A program made the position numbers and the translations under genes. Below the pieces are notes generated by a model, which saw only the letters and a list, made by a program, of their open reading frames with translations, was not told where the DNA came from and ran no database searches. From the NCBI GenBank assembly GCA_031409955.1, contig JANNYF010000088.1:1-64000 (forward strand): 64,000 nucleotides of DNA, written 5' to 3'. Source of the stretch: JAFDVL01 sp031409955 (GTDB lineage Bacteria > Acidobacteriota > Blastocatellia > RBC074). Positions 63,201 through 64,000 of this stretch are shown in pieces (the first letter of the stretch is position 1; every line of letters starts with the position of its first letter).

Positions 63201-63868
63201 ACGTCGTTCCGAACGCGTTCAATGTGAGCAATCTGTACGGGCCTTCCACCTTTGATCGCCGTCACGTGATGGTCGTCAATGCGGTATATCAATTGCCCAT
63301 CTTCAAAGATATTTCGAACTGGAAGGGTAAGTTGTTGGGAGGTTGGACAATCAGCGCCATTTCCCAATGGCAGAGCGGCACCCCCGGCACCATCGCCACG
63401 GGTGACGATTTTGCGGGCGTTGGACCGGGCAGCGGTTCACAACTCTGGATCGTCAATGGCCCCATCACGCTGGACAAGAAGTTCGCCAGCAATGCAACGG
63501 ATGCAAATTTCTGGTTCCAGGCCAGCTTGCCGGGTAAAACCTGCACGCCGACCAGCAGTTCCACCACGGGCGGCACGAACGATCCGACGTCCTGCCTGTA
63601 CACGCAACCAACGCCAGGAACGTTTTCAAATCAAAAATCACGTGGGATTATTTATGTGCCTGGATTCCAGAATCACAACTTCACGCTCTTCAAAGATTTC
63701 CGAATCACCGAGAGCCAGAAGATTCAGTTCCGCGCGGAAGCCTATAACTGGCCGAATCACCCGAATTGGGACGGCCCGGATGGAAATCCGCGCAGTGCCA
63801 CGTTCGGCAAAATTCAGACCAAAGGCAGCGAACGCCAATTGCAATTCGCGTTGCGCTATCAGTTCTAA
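60290..63868 (+). CDS. TonB-dependent receptor-like outer-membrane protein with carboxypeptidase-like N-terminal domain
   Basis: 1192 residues from the ATG at 60290 (AGAGGAG 7 nt upstream). Signal peptide (MLTHLLSIGLCLVLSSLLTF), carboxypeptidase regulatory-like domain (TISGTVKDAAGAVIANAKVT), plug-like region with TETVTVTAS, then a beta barrel ending LRYQF. This is the oar/SusC-like receptor architecture, one of the largest families in Acidobacteriota, thought to import oligosaccharides or peptides using TonB energy; no TonB box is clearly visible. The neighbour on the other side is an exported sugar-type oxidoreductase, which fits carbohydrate uptake. Confidence 0.92.
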   Translation: MSIHKSKMLTHLLSIGLCLVLSSLLTFAQSDNTTISGTVKDAAGAVIANAKVTVKSETRDFERSTVSNSDGYYVITSLPSGLYSVTVEASGFKLYKETNKKLDANVPARVDADLQTGAVTETVTVTASTAQVQTESATVGKLVETKQVEYLQMNGRNPLFLAQLKPGVQGGALGGNSFGLTTGGLVINGARTQDTLVTFDGAVGVRTRSNGTSIGAADVEATQEVQILTANYNAEYGRSAGGQVRIVTRSGTKDFHGTFYEFMRNAAFNTNTWTRNRNTPANQPCDNPLYEKATHCRPNPFRYNQFGYMLSGPVIIPGTEFNKDRSKLFWLWGQEWVRQRATGNTTIRVPTTKMRTGDFSELTDANNPLRVVRFIKDPLLTGNCSATDQTACFRDGGIVNKIPTARLSPNGLAILRTLPSPIPGFFTSSGQNYFQDRPTTTDQRKDTLSIDYYPNERNQIKGRLSLYHFVDVGAFRGGTDNAPQIIDRPNQTVSINWTFSLSSTWISETLIAGSRDQVFIAVDTRGDRFKRSNFGINYPYLFPTGKEITDKIPTVDGIDQFNGLDGGPYPASSTGPIYQASNNWTNIRGNHTIKFGGYFERAGQNDFDQINVAGTPGGTNNQNGRFVFNNSTPGGTGVAIGNVAIGLFDTYAEIGNRSFTPYRGHMGEWFVQDAWKMTPKLRVEVGLRHSIVQPYYSLWRNMTVFDPKFYDPSKAVTQSSANGFITSNPNDLVARYNGLVIPGSGWPDSAKGPGRVAIANTGQFDFLFRGVDKEYSKIHKNNFQPRLGLAYAFNDKTVLRAGVGRFFTRLGVSDSVFLGGNPPLQPTVSIANGNVDNPGGTAGRVFPLVVTSQDPIFKNPEAWTWNTTFEREVGFSTLVEVSYVGRRGLHQQRERNINQLQPGTLQANTGVNPDFLRPFKGYGIIRVTNNDANSQYHGLQFGANRRFNNGFLFGLAYTLSKSQDDGSAQRDVVPNAFNVSNLYGPSTFDRRHVMVVNAVYQLPIFKDISNWKGKLLGGWTISAISQWQSGTPGTIATGDDFAGVGPGSGSQLWIVNGPITLDKKFASNATDANFWFQASLPGKTCTPTSSSTTGGTNDPTSCLYTQPTPGTFSNQKSRGIIYVPGFQNHNFTLFKDFRITESQKIQFRAEAYNWPNHPNWDGPDGNPRSATFGKIQTKGSERQLQFALRYQF

Positions 63869-63892
63869 GCTGACGGCTTAGCAACAACTCAA

Positions 63893-63935
63893 AAGCTCGC
63901 TCGGTATTTTGTACTGAGCGAGCTTTCCTTTTTTC
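63893..63935 (+). terminator. Rho-independent terminator after the receptor gene
   Basis: AAGCTCGCTC (63893-63902) pairs with GAGCGAGCTT (63916-63925), followed by a T-rich run. Just before the window end a ribosome site (AAAGGA, 63985-63990) and an ATG at 63994 or 63998 suggest the next gene begins here. Confidence 0.85.
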
Positions 63936-64000
63936 TTTCGTCGTCGGCAGGAGTAAGATGTCACGCATCACCTCCCCGAACTAGAAAGGAACAATGTATG

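Overview
This window looks like a chromosomal segment of an Acidobacteriota bacterium, probably class Blastocatellia. That is an inference from gene content: Ser/Thr kinases with a short conserved N-terminal region and TPR tails, a TonB-type receptor with a carboxypeptidase-like N-terminal domain, a VWFA-related exported protein, and an ECF sigma factor of the TIGR02999 type. No rRNA, tRNA, CRISPR array, transposase or prophage gene was seen.

Layout. 1-9.9 kb: priA (cut by the window edge), a kinase-TPR protein, a cysteine synthase-like enzyme and a polytopic membrane protein on the minus strand, then ribA (+) and maf (-) converging. 10-14.4 kb: a tetraheme protein with a metallophosphatase-like domain, an orphan HigA-like antitoxin, a hypothetical protein and an outer-membrane protein. 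14.6-20.9 kb: a large PDZ/GAF/PAS histidine kinase, a TPR protein and an HD-GYP/GAF/GGDEF protein with a degenerate HD site. 20.9-25 kb (minus): a deacetylase-like protein, an unknown exported protein, a hotdog thioesterase, a VWA protein and an FmdB-like zinc ribbon. 25.1-32.4 kb: a tightly coupled glycan operon (three glycosyltransferases, a deacetylase, an ABC exporter, an epimerase). 32.4-35.2 kb: a probable defence segment (PD-(D/E)XK-like protein + HerA-like ATPase, then hicBA). 35.2-43.6 kb: truA, a pilin, an unknown membrane protein, queG, an alpha/beta hydrolase and a second kinase-TPR protein. 43.8-54.3 kb: a Ser/Thr signalling cluster (FHA-protease, kinase, PP2C phosphatase, kinase, PDZ protein, ECF sigma factor, zinc-ribbon proteins). 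54.8-63.9 kb: a TgpA-like transglutaminase, a repeat-rich protein, a Tat-exported Gfo/Idh/MocA oxidoreductase and a large TonB-type receptor.

Two patterns stand out. First, four transcription units of the signalling cluster share an identically spaced promoter-like motif (TGAGCCG-N16-CGCGTTA followed by TGAGAG). The ECF sigma gene lies inside the cluster and has its own housekeeping-type promoter, so the cluster may be one ECF regulon. Second, the window is strewn with small palindromic elements of several families. Those between genes all sit at gene 3' ends and supply the stop codon of eight genes. Others are inserted in frame inside priA, two kinases, a membrane protein and a glycosyltransferase. 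No mobilising enzyme is encoded here, so any transposase would act in trans.
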